39,016 nt of DNA. Source: Gammaproteobacteria bacterium (GTDB taxonomy: Bacteria > Pseudomonadota > Gammaproteobacteria > S012-40). Below, one piece after another: positions 17,527-26,460 of the stretch. The stretch is taken from contig JAOUJM010000019.1 in NCBI GenBank assembly GCA_029883265.1, positions 1-39,016 on the forward strand. The letters are read 5' to 3'. Below the pieces are notes generated by a model. That model made no database searches. It saw only the letters and a program-made list of their open reading frames with translations, and had not been told where the DNA came from. The position numbers and the translations under genes were made by a program. The first letter of the stretch is position 1; each line of letters starts with the position of its first letter.

Positions 17527-19776
17527 TTAACGCTTCAATTGCTGACGATTATGCAAAAAGGATTTAATTGCATCTAATTTTTGCAATAACGCGGTTTTTG
17601 AAAACATAGCCTTTGGTAATATTTGCACGTTTGAATTCTGCTCCCGAATGGTTTTCAGTTTCTTTAGTGGATGATCAGAGACAATTAACACTGGCAAATC
17701 ATTACCAGCAACGGATTGCCTCAGATGTCGCAATAAGCTGACAGCATCGAGTTTAGGTAAATCTAGATCAGTAATCAATAAGTCAAATCCCGAGTCAGTA
17801 ATTTTTTGCAACGCGGCTTCGCCATCCGTTGCAAATTCCACGACATGTCCATGGCTTCGCAATAATTTTGCTTGCACTTCACGCGCAGTCAATGATGCAT
17901 CAGCAATCAGTATGTTAAGCACACGATTGTCCGTCTGAACATCAACAAACCAATTGTTGTCAAGCATGTCCATCGACTTGAATTTTTGAAATTCGGTTTT
18001 TAAACTTTGCACATCCAATAATAAAATCACTTCGCCGTGTTCATTAACCGATACGCCATTAACTAAATCCAGTTGTGATATAAATTTTGTAGCCTGTTGC
18101 AACAACAATTCTTCTTCTACAATAACTTGATCGACTACCATACCCAACATGCCATTATCTGTGTCCAATAACACGATGCTATAGCTTTTGACAGCGTCCG
18201 CACATACTAATTTTTCTAGTATTTGATTAATGTGAATCAGAGGCACTGGTGTTTGATGGTAAATTACGTAAAACGTTCCCGACTCTTCGTGTATTTCTTT
18301 TCGACTTGCTTTTAACACATGAATCAGCTTCGCGACAGGCAAACCGTACAATTCTCCACCAGCAGAAACAACTAATGATTTTAAAAGTGAACGATTTAAA
18401 GGCAATAAAATTTGAATCGTCATTCCCTTACCCAAGGCCGTTGTCGCATGTACGGTACCACCAAAACTTTTTATGACCTCATGCACAATATCCAATCCAT
18501 AGCCACGACCAGAAAATTTGGATGCCTCACTTCTTGTACTAAATCCTGGAGTGAAAATATAATCTAGCACTTGCATATCATCTAATTCATCAAGTTCACC
18601 CAAGCGTTGCAAACCTTTAAGCGCAATGGTTTGCTTCAATTGGTGCAGATCAATGCCCTGACCATCATCCTGAATATTAATAAACAACATGCCTGCAACC
18701 ACTTTGGCGTGTAGTGAAATGTTTCCATATTCAGCTTTAGTGGCAGCCATACGCTGCTTCGGAGACTCGATACCATGATCGATAGCATTTAAAACAATGT
18801 GCTCTAACGGCGCCACCAATGCATCAAGCATGTCTCTGTCAACAAGCACATCGACACCTGTTAGGGACAAATCGACTGACTTTCCAAGTTTTTTAGACGC
18901 ATCTCTCACCATCCGCGGAAAATCCCGCAACGCTTCAGCCAAGGGACGGGTGCGTGTGAGTAATAGATTTTTCTGTAATGTTTTTGTTAGCAGCGACAAT
19001 TTGTATTCGTGCAAATTGTATCGATCAATACCATCACTGATGTCGTTTTTTAATTCGCCAAGCATTTGACCTAAATGCTTTATTGGCTCCACATAATGTC
19101 TACCTAATGAGGAATTTTGCATATGCCGGTAGATATCTAATAGATTATTGTCTAACTGATAAAGTTTTTGCCGCGTGCGATTAAAAAAACTGGCTAAAGT
19201 CTCGAAGCGCCTCGCTTCGATGACAGCATCATCAGCGGCTTGTATAATTGTATTTAGTATATTTTTCTTAATTCGAATATAGTGTTCCTGACCAGACGTT
19301 GCTGGCTTGCCACTGATTTGTGGCTGATGCGTTACCGGCTTCAACATCCTCGACGGCACTTGTTGCAATAGCGCACTCAATGTTGCAATATATTGCTCGA
19401 CAATCAGTTTTACAGTTTCAGCCCATTCAGCCACATCTTTTTCTGCAATATCTTTGAGATTCTTCAATAGATCAATCATTTGCCAGAGAATGGCGAATAG
19501 GGGATCACTGGCCAAGTGTTTATTATTCAGCAAGGCAACAAAACTTTCTTCTAGCCAGTGCGCGATTGTCACTACAACATCCAATTCAATCATGCGTGCG
19601 GCGCCTTTGATGGCATGGGCTGCACGCATTAACTCATTCAGCAATACTTCATCCAATGCATTTTTTTCTACTTTCACCACCACGGATTCTATCAAATCAA
19701 GCTGACCTTCTAGCTCTAAATGGAAAAGTTCATGCATGGACAATGATTGCAAGTCATCAAGGTTTTTTGAATTCAT
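17527..19776 (-). CDS. wspE: CheA-type hybrid histidine kinase with C-terminal receiver (WspE-like)
   Basis: 749 residues. An Hpt domain with phospho-histidine H54 in AAHAIKGAAR is followed by a linker (about 135-170) and a dimerisation helical pair. The HATPase domain has an N-box (HIVLNAIDHGIES, 326-338), a G1 box (DDGQGID, 370-376) and G2 (GRGYGLDIV). A CheW-like domain covers about 465-600 and a receiver about 620-745. Receiver residues are D626 (acidic site), D670 (phospho-acceptor in LITDLDLP), S700 and K722. There is no obvious P2 domain. The order Hpt-HATPase-CheW-REC is that of WspE, which phosphorylates WspR. The start ATG overlaps the stop of the CheW gene (ATGA, 19776-19773). The terminal receiver may act as a phosphate sink. 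Confidence 0.92.
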   Translation of the reverse strand: MNSKNLDDLQSLSMHELFHLELEGQLDLIESVVVKVEKNALDEVLLNELMRAAHAIKGAARMIELDVVVTIAHWLEESFVALLNNKHLASDPLFAILWQMIDLLKNLKDIAEKDVAEWAETVKLIVEQYIATLSALLQQVPSRMLKPVTHQPQISGKPATSGQEHYIRIKKNILNTIIQAADDAVIEARRFETLASFFNRTRQKLYQLDNNLLDIYRHMQNSSLGRHYVEPIKHLGQMLGELKNDISDGIDRYNLHEYKLSLLTKTLQKNLLLTRTRPLAEALRDFPRMVRDASKKLGKSVDLSLTGVDVLVDRDMLDALVAPLEHIVLNAIDHGIESPKQRMAATKAEYGNISLHAKVVAGMLFINIQDDGQGIDLHQLKQTIALKGLQRLGELDELDDMQVLDYIFTPGFSTRSEASKFSGRGYGLDIVHEVIKSFGGTVHATTALGKGMTIQILLPLNRSLLKSLVVSAGGELYGLPVAKLIHVLKASRKEIHEESGTFYVIYHQTPVPLIHINQILEKLVCADAVKSYSIVLLDTDNGMLGMVVDQVIVEEELLLQQATKFISQLDLVNGVSVNEHGEVILLLDVQSLKTEFQKFKSMDMLDNNWFVDVQTDNRVLNILIADASLTAREVQAKLLRSHGHVVEFATDGEAALQKITDSGFDLLITDLDLPKLDAVSLLRHLRQSVAGNDLPVLIVSDHPLKKLKTIREQNSNVQILPKAMFSKTALLQKLDAIKSFLHNRQQLKR

Positions 19777-20423
19777 ACAAACACCTTTTGAAGCCGGGTG
19801 CGTAAAAATTCCATATTTAGCAAATAGACTTTTTGATTGGAAAAATTCACCGCCTGAGAAGTCAGCCGATGCTCGGGCAAATATTCGTTGGTCAATGCGA
19901 TATAGTCGTCCACGCTACAGGCCTGCAAACCTAAAAAACGGGTAATCGGCAACGCAACTTCCATTTGTGGTTGTAGCCGCAAAATGATTACTTCTCGCAA
20001 CGATTCACTTCCACCTTCAGTTGGCATTTCCATTACAAAGCTTACATCCAAGCCATACACTAAACGTCCCTCGACATAGGCAATACCTTTGATTAGTTCA
20101 TTCTGAAATTTTGGCAATGAATGCAATTTTGGTTTGTGCGCAACCGCAACAATGCATTCTGTCGGTACCAAATAGTTTCGATTAAATAAACCGAGCATAG
20201 CCACCGCAAACCGTTGTGTCGGGCTTGTATCTTCTTCTATGCTTGAGGACAGACAAAACGCTTGAGTATTATTACGCTGCCCGAAAAATCTGTTGGCAAT
20301 TTCCTTTAACACATGACAGTCACTACAATGACCGACCAGCGCCAAGCGTTCACATTGTGGTTCGGTTTCACTCCAAACGCCAATTTCACGCCAGCAGGGG
20401 TCGATTTTCACATCGGCATTCAT
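19773..20423 (-). CDS. wspD: CheW-family adaptor with N-terminal cysteine motif (WspD-like)
   Basis: 216 residues. A CheW-like domain (about 65-216) should bridge receptor and kinase in the array. The first 50 residues are an extension with PCWREIGVW and cysteines C10, C24, C33 and C36, the last pair in GHCSDCH. A cysteine-containing N-terminal extension opening with a CWxxIGV-like segment is a feature I associate with WspD, not with ordinary CheW. There is no signal peptide or membrane helix, so the protein is cytoplasmic and the CxxCH is not expected to receive haem c; a metal or disulfide site is more plausible. It overlaps both neighbours by ATGA (20423-20420 and 19776-19773), implying translational coupling. 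No second CheW (WspB) gene is present. Confidence 0.85.
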   Translation of the reverse strand: MNADVKIDPCWREIGVWSETEPQCERLALVGHCSDCHVLKEIANRFFGQRNNTQAFCLSSSIEEDTSPTQRFAVAMLGLFNRNYLVPTECIVAVAHKPKLHSLPKFQNELIKGIAYVEGRLVYGLDVSFVMEMPTEGGSESLREVIILRLQPQMEVALPITRFLGLQACSVDDYIALTNEYLPEHRLTSQAVNFSNQKVYLLNMEFLRTRLQKVFV

Positions 20424-22423
20424 GTCGAGCGATCGCTTTGGCGTCTGCCATTCACACGAAAGCGCGCAATACTTTGCTGCAATTCACTTTCGGCATCACT
20501 GAGAAAATGCAATGCCCGACTTGAACTTTGCAATTGAGTAACGGTTTCTTGAGCACTATTATTCAACAAGGTAATTGCATCAGTGATTTTGTTTGCTCCC
20601 ATGGATTGTTCACGAGTCACTTGATGCACAGTTTCTATTTTTGGTGCAATCGTTTCCACTTTATCAATAATCAACGCTTGTTGCTGACTAACGCCTTGAA
20701 CTTGGGACACAATCGCTTGCACTTGGCTACTAAACGTCAACATACTCGCAACCGAGTCGGTGACGGACTGTTGCATTTCAACAATTATTTGCTCAATATC
20801 CAGAGTTGACACCGCCGTCTGATCGGCTAAACGTCGAATCTCGCCAGCAACTACACCGAATCCGCGACCATACTCACCAGCTTTTTCTGCTTCGATCGAC
20901 GCATTAAGTGAAAGCAAATTGGTTTGGTCTGCAATTTTACCGATTAAGGTGACGACAGAATTAATGTTGCTTGCTTTGTCACGCAAGATATTTAATTTAA
21001 ACGTAATATTTTCAACCGCGTCTCCAACATCTGTCATTAACTCTTCCAAGCCTGCGAGACCGCTATGACTAGTTTGCGCGGATTTTGCTGCTTCTTCAGT
21101 AACACGGGACAAGCTATCCATAGTTGTCAACAACTCGCGACTTTTATTTGAAATATTTAATGCATTACTGGCGATTTGATTGGTGTTGTTGGCCTGTGTT
21201 ACCGCATTGGATTCTACTTGACGAATACTGGTCTGAATTTCATTGGTCGCATTTCCCACTTTCAACATACTCAATTGAATTTGCACCACCAAGTCGTTGA
21301 GACTATCCGTCATGGCTTGTACACCCACTGCCAGTTGCGCAATGGCATCATCACCTTGAATCAATATTCCCTGAGTCAAATCGCCATGAGACACTTGCGT
21401 AACCAAGGATAATATCTTATCCACTTTTTGCTTCAGTTCTTCCACCGTCTGTTTTTTCTCGTCGATAGATATGCGAATATAATCAATCATGATTTGCAGA
21501 CTTCCAGCAAGTTCACCAATGCTATCATCGCCAGAGAAGCTGATCTTAGTATGAAAATCGCCGTCGGTGACTCGATTCACTACGGTCAACAACTCATCTA
21601 CTTTTTGCTGTAAATCAGCCGCATTTGCCAGTTCCCGTTGAATACTTGCATCAACATTATCCGCCATAATATTGAACCCATCGGCTAACTTGCCTAATTC
21701 ATCGGGATTATGGATGTCGGCGCGTGCGCTGATATTACCTTGGGCACGTAAGTTCACTACTCGCATAAGCGAATCGATGGGTTTCACTACCCACTTGGTA
21801 ATTAACAAATTGATAAGAATCAAACCGAGAAAAGAAAAAAATAAATTACTGACGATATTAAAAATAACTTCTTTTTTTAAACCATCATCATATCTTTGTA
21901 AGGAATAACTAACACGAATGGCACCATTAACCGCTCCGGGAGTAACGTTATGACATTCTAAACAGTTTACGCCGCGTGTATTATCGGTAGCGCGAAACGG
22001 CGTAAGTACGGTCAGCACCCGACCTTTGGAATTTCGCTCTACCAGAATAATTGATTCACCTTGCAGTGCTTTATGATCCCATTCATCCACTGCAGCCTCT
22101 TCGGTTAAGCCGGGACCATATTGTTGCGTCACCGGTTGTCCACGAATAACTCTTGCTTGAGTGACATTCGAACGTGCTAATAATTTTTTGCGTAAAATAC
22201 CACGATCTTTCATAGTTCCCGTCAGCATCATGGTATTCAAACTATCAAAATACCACGTCGTTAAATCGGTCACTTGTTCTTTCGCCAATTCCATCATGGC
22301 TTCTTGTTCGTGCTTTAAATGCATTGCAGTCACCACACAGACCACAATTATAAAAATGGCTGCAATCGTTAGATTGAGTTTAATGCGGATAGATAATGAA
22401 TTGATAAAACTTGGCTTTTCCAT
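20420..22423 (-). CDS. Methyl-accepting chemoreceptor with periplasmic haem-c motif and three HAMP modules
   Basis: 667 residues from ATG 22423; a GTG at 22459 would add 12. The order is TM about 17-36, a periplasmic sensor domain of about 150 residues, TM about 187-209, HAMP modules about 209-260, 273-323 and 333-383, then the signalling hairpin whose tip has [19 protein letters not shown] and [13 protein letters not shown]. Near the end of the periplasmic part lies C154-LE-C157-H158, a covalent haem-c attachment motif. The layout resembles haem-c PAS-like or DUF3365-type sensors, as reported for some Geobacter chemoreceptors. Ligand or redox state of the haem is thus the likely signal. It lacks a C-terminal CheR-tethering pentapeptide. 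It heads the four-gene operon and is the presumed input to the WspE-like kinase. The position matches wspA, but haem sensing is unlike Pseudomonas WspA. Confidence 0.9.
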   Translation of the reverse strand: MEKPSFINSLSIRIKLNLTIAAIFIIVVCVVTAMHLKHEQEAMMELAKEQVTDLTTWYFDSLNTMMLTGTMKDRGILRKKLLARSNVTQARVIRGQPVTQQYGPGLTEEAAVDEWDHKALQGESIILVERNSKGRVLTVLTPFRATDNTRGVNCLECHNVTPGAVNGAIRVSYSLQRYDDGLKKEVIFNIVSNLFFSFLGLILINLLITKWVVKPIDSLMRVVNLRAQGNISARADIHNPDELGKLADGFNIMADNVDASIQRELANAADLQQKVDELLTVVNRVTDGDFHTKISFSGDDSIGELAGSLQIMIDYIRISIDEKKQTVEELKQKVDKILSLVTQVSHGDLTQGILIQGDDAIAQLAVGVQAMTDSLNDLVVQIQLSMLKVGNATNEIQTSIRQVESNAVTQANNTNQIASNALNISNKSRELLTTMDSLSRVTEEAAKSAQTSHSGLAGLEELMTDVGDAVENITFKLNILRDKASNINSVVTLIGKIADQTNLLSLNASIEAEKAGEYGRGFGVVAGEIRRLADQTAVSTLDIEQIIVEMQQSVTDSVASMLTFSSQVQAIVSQVQGVSQQQALIIDKVETIAPKIETVHQVTREQSMGANKITDAITLLNNSAQETVTQLQSSSRALHFLSDAESELQQSIARFRVNGRRQSDRST

Positions 22424-22512
22424 CTGCGTAAAGCGGCTCCATGCAATCGCCTCGGGCACTTGGAGTTCATCGGCAGATGGTTAAAAAAATAAAGTAATTC
22501 GCTGAATTTATT

Positions 22513-22544
22513 CGAGTAAAACCCGTCGCTATGGGTGTTACTCG
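22513..22544 (-). terminator. Intercistronic hairpin, possible weak terminator
   Basis: Arms CGAGTAAAACCC (22513-22524) and GGGTGTTACTCG (22533-22544) pair over 12 positions with one mismatch and an 8-nt loop. The hairpin includes the stop codon of the Ig-like lipoprotein gene. On the minus strand an AT stretch follows, with a T-run about 20 nt further on rather than immediately. It may attenuate read-through into the chemosensory operon or protect the 3' end of the upstream mRNA. Confidence 0.5.
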
Positions 22545-25500
22545 ATTTCTTCGGTCACATGAATGGTGTAACGTGAACCACCTTGGCGTGCGGTATCGAG
22601 AAATGAATTATCATTGGTTTTATGCGCATATACATTAATCGAGTAGTGATTATCACTTAAGTTACGATCACCATAGCGAACCACACATTCAATACTCTGA
22701 GAGTCCAGATTGCTTTGCTGGGGCTCCGGACATGGCACTTTGGTTCCTGTATCGTCGGGACCTGATTTAATTACTTCCAAATACACTGAACCAGTAACAT
22801 TGCTCAAACGAATATGATGATGATTCACTACTGAAACACTCGATCCATAGGTAACCACGTAGCTACTCATGGATACACCCTCTATTCCACGGTTTTGTAC
22901 CGTACCTAGATGGGTCTGATTCATGTTAAGCGGAATGTTTTGTTCATTGCTGTATTGATGCTCAGCCATTGGTGTGTGTTCAATGCTCAAACGCACATGC
23001 GGCCGGTTTATTCGCAAGTCTCGTGATTCAGACTCGGCTAACAAACCTAGATAAAGTTCTTGAGCTTGATCTAGGCGTAACACGCACGCAAGTGTCGTTG
23101 CCGGATTTTGTCCAATGCCGACGCAAAAATCACTCGGACCTACACCACCACTCGTACCCCAAGCACGATTCGCCGTAAACAAACTAAGTTGGAAGCCATG
23201 ATTATTTGCACGATCCACTTTAAATGCATTCATGCTAGTTATCTGATTGACTTCGCCCAAGCATTCATCGGGACTAACAATATAAACACAATCAACCACG
23301 ACCCGTAATGCTTTATTCGGTGCAATCAAACCCATGTTAGAAACATCACGAAACCAATGAGGGGTCGAAACATTATACTCACCGGGAATAGCCGCGCTCA
23401 TTATAAAGGGCGCGCTATCAACTGCACCACCGATTAAAGGTGTTGCTCCGCGAATCACGGTTGGCTCACTGACACCGCTAACATCAACAAATATACTTGC
23501 TGATAACGCTTGAATATTGCAACTTAAATCCTGACTATCTATATTCATGCCGCTGGCTACGCATAAACGCTGAGTGAAATCCCAGTCAGCAGCCACTTTT
23601 AATTGATCACCCGACGTGAATGCTTTGCCATCCTTGGGGTGCAAACGAATATTGTACATTTGCCCAGGCACTGCGCCGAAGACATAATATTTTGCGTGAC
23701 TTTGACCTTGATCACTCCAATCAGCGACCGGCACCTCAAGACCGGAAGTTGCTAAGTCGATGTCGCCGATTTTAGGCAAAACATAAACATTGGCGACGTC
23801 TTCCACAGTCGTAATAAAAGTGTCATTAGCTAAGGTCCATTGCGCCGAAATTTCGGCTTCCGCTTTTGTTAACAAATCATTGGCGCTGACCTCACACTGG
23901 CCTTTCACCGCTGAAACAGTCATAGCGTCATTGGCTAATACTGTGAGTGGTTCATGGGAAATCAATGTGAGATTACACACAAGATTGCTCGAATCTGGTT
24001 CAATATCGCTGATAAAACCACCACTATTACCGCCGGACAATTTAGTGTCTACATCAAGCGCACCCGTCTCACCGGGACCTAACCCAAACTGGCTTGGTGA
24101 CATGCGTAATCCAACAATATTACGAAACTCAAAACTAACACTAGAGGTGGTTATAGTGGATGTATCATAAGCCGTGGCTTGTAACTGGATATTGACCCGG
24201 TCATTTGCATCAGCGATAACATCGGTTTTGTTTAATAACATTATTTCATAAGCCAATGTTTGATCAGTCCACTGCAACTGGAGTCCCGGCATAGCCGTAG
24301 CAAATGTTGCGTCAATATTGATTGTTAATGGTTCCCAGCCTGAGGGAGTATTGGTATTGGTGTAACGCACTTCAACACTGAGCTGAAATTTTTCTTTGAT
24401 ACCCGGCGTCATCCAATATTCGGACGGGCTTGGACGCAAGCGCAAAGATTTTAATCCAGGAGGATCAATAAATAAGGATTCCAGCACTTGTTTGTCCGCA
24501 TAAGCGGCTTTAATATTGACGGCTCCAGGCTGTATTGATTCAAACTGCATAATATTCGAACTACTATTGCCACTAGGCATGCTAACAATCCGCCCCTGAC
24601 CTTCACCATCAGTACTCTCCACTGACCAGTCAAGGAAATCATTTAAAATCACTTCTTCATTTTTTTCAGGACCATAAACGCCGATGGCCTGAACTGAAAA
24701 ACCCAAACCGGCAGTCACGTTGGCGGGAATCGTCTGACCGTTATTGCTTCCATCGGTGTAAAGTTGAATACGAATTTCATCGGGTTTACCAGGAATGGAT
24801 TTGATAACAAAACTGCTGGTGATATTGCCTAGTGAATAATTGACTTGAGATTGCTGTCCATTGCCGCTTAATGAGGTGAGCCGTACTGCTTCACTCAGAC
24901 TTATGGAAACCACGGATGGATTGGCCACTTGCCAATGTTCAAGGGCTAAAGCTTCACCTTCAATGACACGCGCACCGTTACTGTAATTACCCACCAAACC
25001 TAACTCGAAAAACTCATTGCGTGGTAATTTAATCTCCAGACCGGTCATCACAGCCCCATCCGCTTGATTAATCACATCTATTGATACTAACACCGGTGGC
25101 AAAATGCTGATTTTGATCGGTTCGATAGGCGGCATATCATCGCTTAATGGCGCCATCAGCATAAACGTTTCACCGACGGTAAAACTACTCACCAATCCCG
25201 GTGCTTCAGCGCCACCGGTAATATCGGCAATCAGTGTATCTTCGATCGCGAACTGGTATTGCTGTGTCACAAATTCAAAATTACCATCGCTATAATCTGC
25301 ACGTACTTGAAAGTGACGATCAAAACCTAAGGGCCATTCAAAACCGCCGCCACCCGTGGCGACGACACTGACTCCACTCAAAACTGCTTGATTAATTTTA
25401 ACAGTTGCATCAGCGCTTTTAATCGTTTTGCCATCACGGTAGCTAAACCGCAATGTTGTTTCACCGTCATTATCACCACGCGAAACCGAACGCAATTGCA

Positions 25501-25840
25501 AATCGTCACTGACACTGTTGACAGGAATACTGCTATTGACTTCGAACATGCAAGTCGAGCCATCACAACCGGGTTGCTGTGACCAAGTCGCGTCTTGAGA
25601 AATATTAAACGAGGAACCGTCGACATAATAAGCGGTGACCATAAAACCCACAGTGCTACCTAATGGAATTTCCACATGATCGGGCGTTACTTCAATTTTG
25701 AGGAGATCAGCAAGAGGTTCAGGCTCAGGGTCTTGAGTGTTGGTGCAACTGAGTATTGGGCTCAACATCCATATGATCATTAACAAGCGCAGGCTTGCCG
25801 TAATCACAGGCCAATCTGAACAAGTCCTATAATTTCTCAT
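22538..25840 (-). CDS. Large Ig-like-domain lipoprotein
   Basis: 1100 residues. The signal segment ends in PILSC, making C32 the lipidated residue, followed by an acidic proline linker (DPEPEP). The next ~650 residues are bacterial Ig-like (Big_2-like) modules, recognisable by IEVTPDHVEIPLGSTVGFMV and later segments such as VSIDVINQ and LRLRPSPSEYWMTPG. The last ~350 residues differ and hold paired cysteines typical of an exported, disulfide-bonded domain (for example CVYIVSPDEC). An SD-like GGAAGAG precedes ATG 25840. It is transcribed away from the small lipoprotein gene at 26022 and toward the chemosensory operon. The family is not recognised beyond the Ig modules; a surface-exposed adhesive or structural role is inferred. 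Confidence 0.8.
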   Translation of the reverse strand: MRNYRTCSDWPVITASLRLLMIIWMLSPILSCTNTQDPEPEPLADLLKIEVTPDHVEIPLGSTVGFMVTAYYVDGSSFNISQDATWSQQPGCDGSTCMFEVNSSIPVNSVSDDLQLRSVSRGDNDGETTLRFSYRDGKTIKSADATVKINQAVLSGVSVVATGGGGFEWPLGFDRHFQVRADYSDGNFEFVTQQYQFAIEDTLIADITGGAEAPGLVSSFTVGETFMLMAPLSDDMPPIEPIKISILPPVLVSIDVINQADGAVMTGLEIKLPRNEFFELGLVGNYSNGARVIEGEALALEHWQVANPSVVSISLSEAVRLTSLSGNGQQSQVNYSLGNITSSFVIKSIPGKPDEIRIQLYTDGSNNGQTIPANVTAGLGFSVQAIGVYGPEKNEEVILNDFLDWSVESTDGEGQGRIVSMPSGNSSSNIMQFESIQPGAVNIKAAYADKQVLESLFIDPPGLKSLRLRPSPSEYWMTPGIKEKFQLSVEVRYTNTNTPSGWEPLTINIDATFATAMPGLQLQWTDQTLAYEIMLLNKTDVIADANDRVNIQLQATAYDTSTITTSSVSFEFRNIVGLRMSPSQFGLGPGETGALDVDTKLSGGNSGGFISDIEPDSSNLVCNLTLISHEPLTVLANDAMTVSAVKGQCEVSANDLLTKAEAEISAQWTLANDTFITTVEDVANVYVLPKIGDIDLATSGLEVPVADWSDQGQSHAKYYVFGAVPGQMYNIRLHPKDGKAFTSGDQLKVAADWDFTQRLCVASGMNIDSQDLSCNIQALSASIFVDVSGVSEPTVIRGATPLIGGAVDSAPFIMSAAIPGEYNVSTPHWFRDVSNMGLIAPNKALRVVVDCVYIVSPDECLGEVNQITSMNAFKVDRANNHGFQLSLFTANRAWGTSGGVGPSDFCVGIGQNPATTLACVLRLDQAQELYLGLLAESESRDLRINRPHVRLSIEHTPMAEHQYSNEQNIPLNMNQTHLGTVQNRGIEGVSMSSYVVTYGSSVSVVNHHHIRLSNVTGSVYLEVIKSGPDDTGTKVPCPEPQQSNLDSQSIECVVRYGDRNLSDNHYSINVYAHKTNDNSFLDTARQGGSRYTIHVTEEIE

Positions 25841-26021
25841 GAATCAGCTCTTCCCCAATTTATTCTAATATTTTTCAATCAGTTAACTTGTCTTCACGGC
25901 GTGGCGCCACTACACTGGCCTAATTATAACAAAAATGTAGGATTTTGATTTTTTTCTTATTTCTACTAGGTTTACTATGTTGAGCTTAATACAGAGTTAA
26001 TAGCGAGGGAGCAGTATCTAC

Positions 26022-26360
26022 ATGAAATATTTCACCCGTTTAAACAAAGTTATTCTAGCCGTTACGCTTCTAGGTTTGAGCGCATGCGCCACGCTGCATT
26101 TTGGCAAAGACTTTGATTCGGATAAATTTCAGCAATGGGTCAAACAAGGACAGACCAGCCAAGATGAGGTCAAATCCTTTTTGGGTGAACCGACCAATCG
26201 AGGAAAAATTTTCGAGAGCAACGGCAGCCAATATACCCGCTGGGTGTATTATTATGCCGCAGGCAAGCCACCCAATTTTAAAGATGCTAGATTTAAAATG
26301 CTGGAAGTGATTTTTAATTCAAACAAGGTGGTCGATCGGTATAACTGGTCTGCACAATAA
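26022..26360 (+). CDS. Small lipoprotein with BamE/SmpA-like fold
   Basis: 112 residues. The signal peptide ends LSAC, so C22 is the lipidation site. The mature part has the pattern of the SmpA/OmlA (BamE-like) domain: a short helix-turn with QGQTSQDEVKSFLGEPT, then aromatic strands (YTRWVYYY) and a final strand LEVIFNSNKVVDRYNW. BamE proper belongs to the outer-membrane beta-barrel assembly complex, but the fold is shared by many lipoproteins, so this need not be BamE. A GGGAG lies about 10 nt upstream of the ATG. It has its own intergenic region on both sides. The role is unknown beyond outer-membrane lipoprotein. Confidence 0.75.
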   Translation: MKYFTRLNKVILAVTLLGLSACATLHFGKDFDSDKFQQWVKQGQTSQDEVKSFLGEPTNRGKIFESNGSQYTRWVYYYAAGKPPNFKDARFKMLEVIFNSNKVVDRYNWSAQ

Positions 26361-26460
26361 AAAAGGTTTGCTTGGACATATGCGTCAATTCGCCATGACA
26401 ATGCTACAAGTAAGCGAAAATAATCATTAAATAATAGAAATACGCGTGGGGAGGTAACAT

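Noticed and set aside
20313-20345. CSDCH in the CheW-like protein as a second haem-c site
   Set aside because: The protein has no signal peptide or membrane helix, and haem c is attached only in the periplasm; treated as a cysteine/metal motif instead.
23790-24170. 126-codon plus-strand frame
   Set aside because: Antisense shadow within the Ig-like lipoprotein gene, with no ribosome-binding site.
26380-26430. 16-codon ORF in the gap between the BamE-like lipoprotein and the spermidine-synthase-like gene
   Set aside because: No Shine-Dalgarno and no sign of coding beyond chance length.
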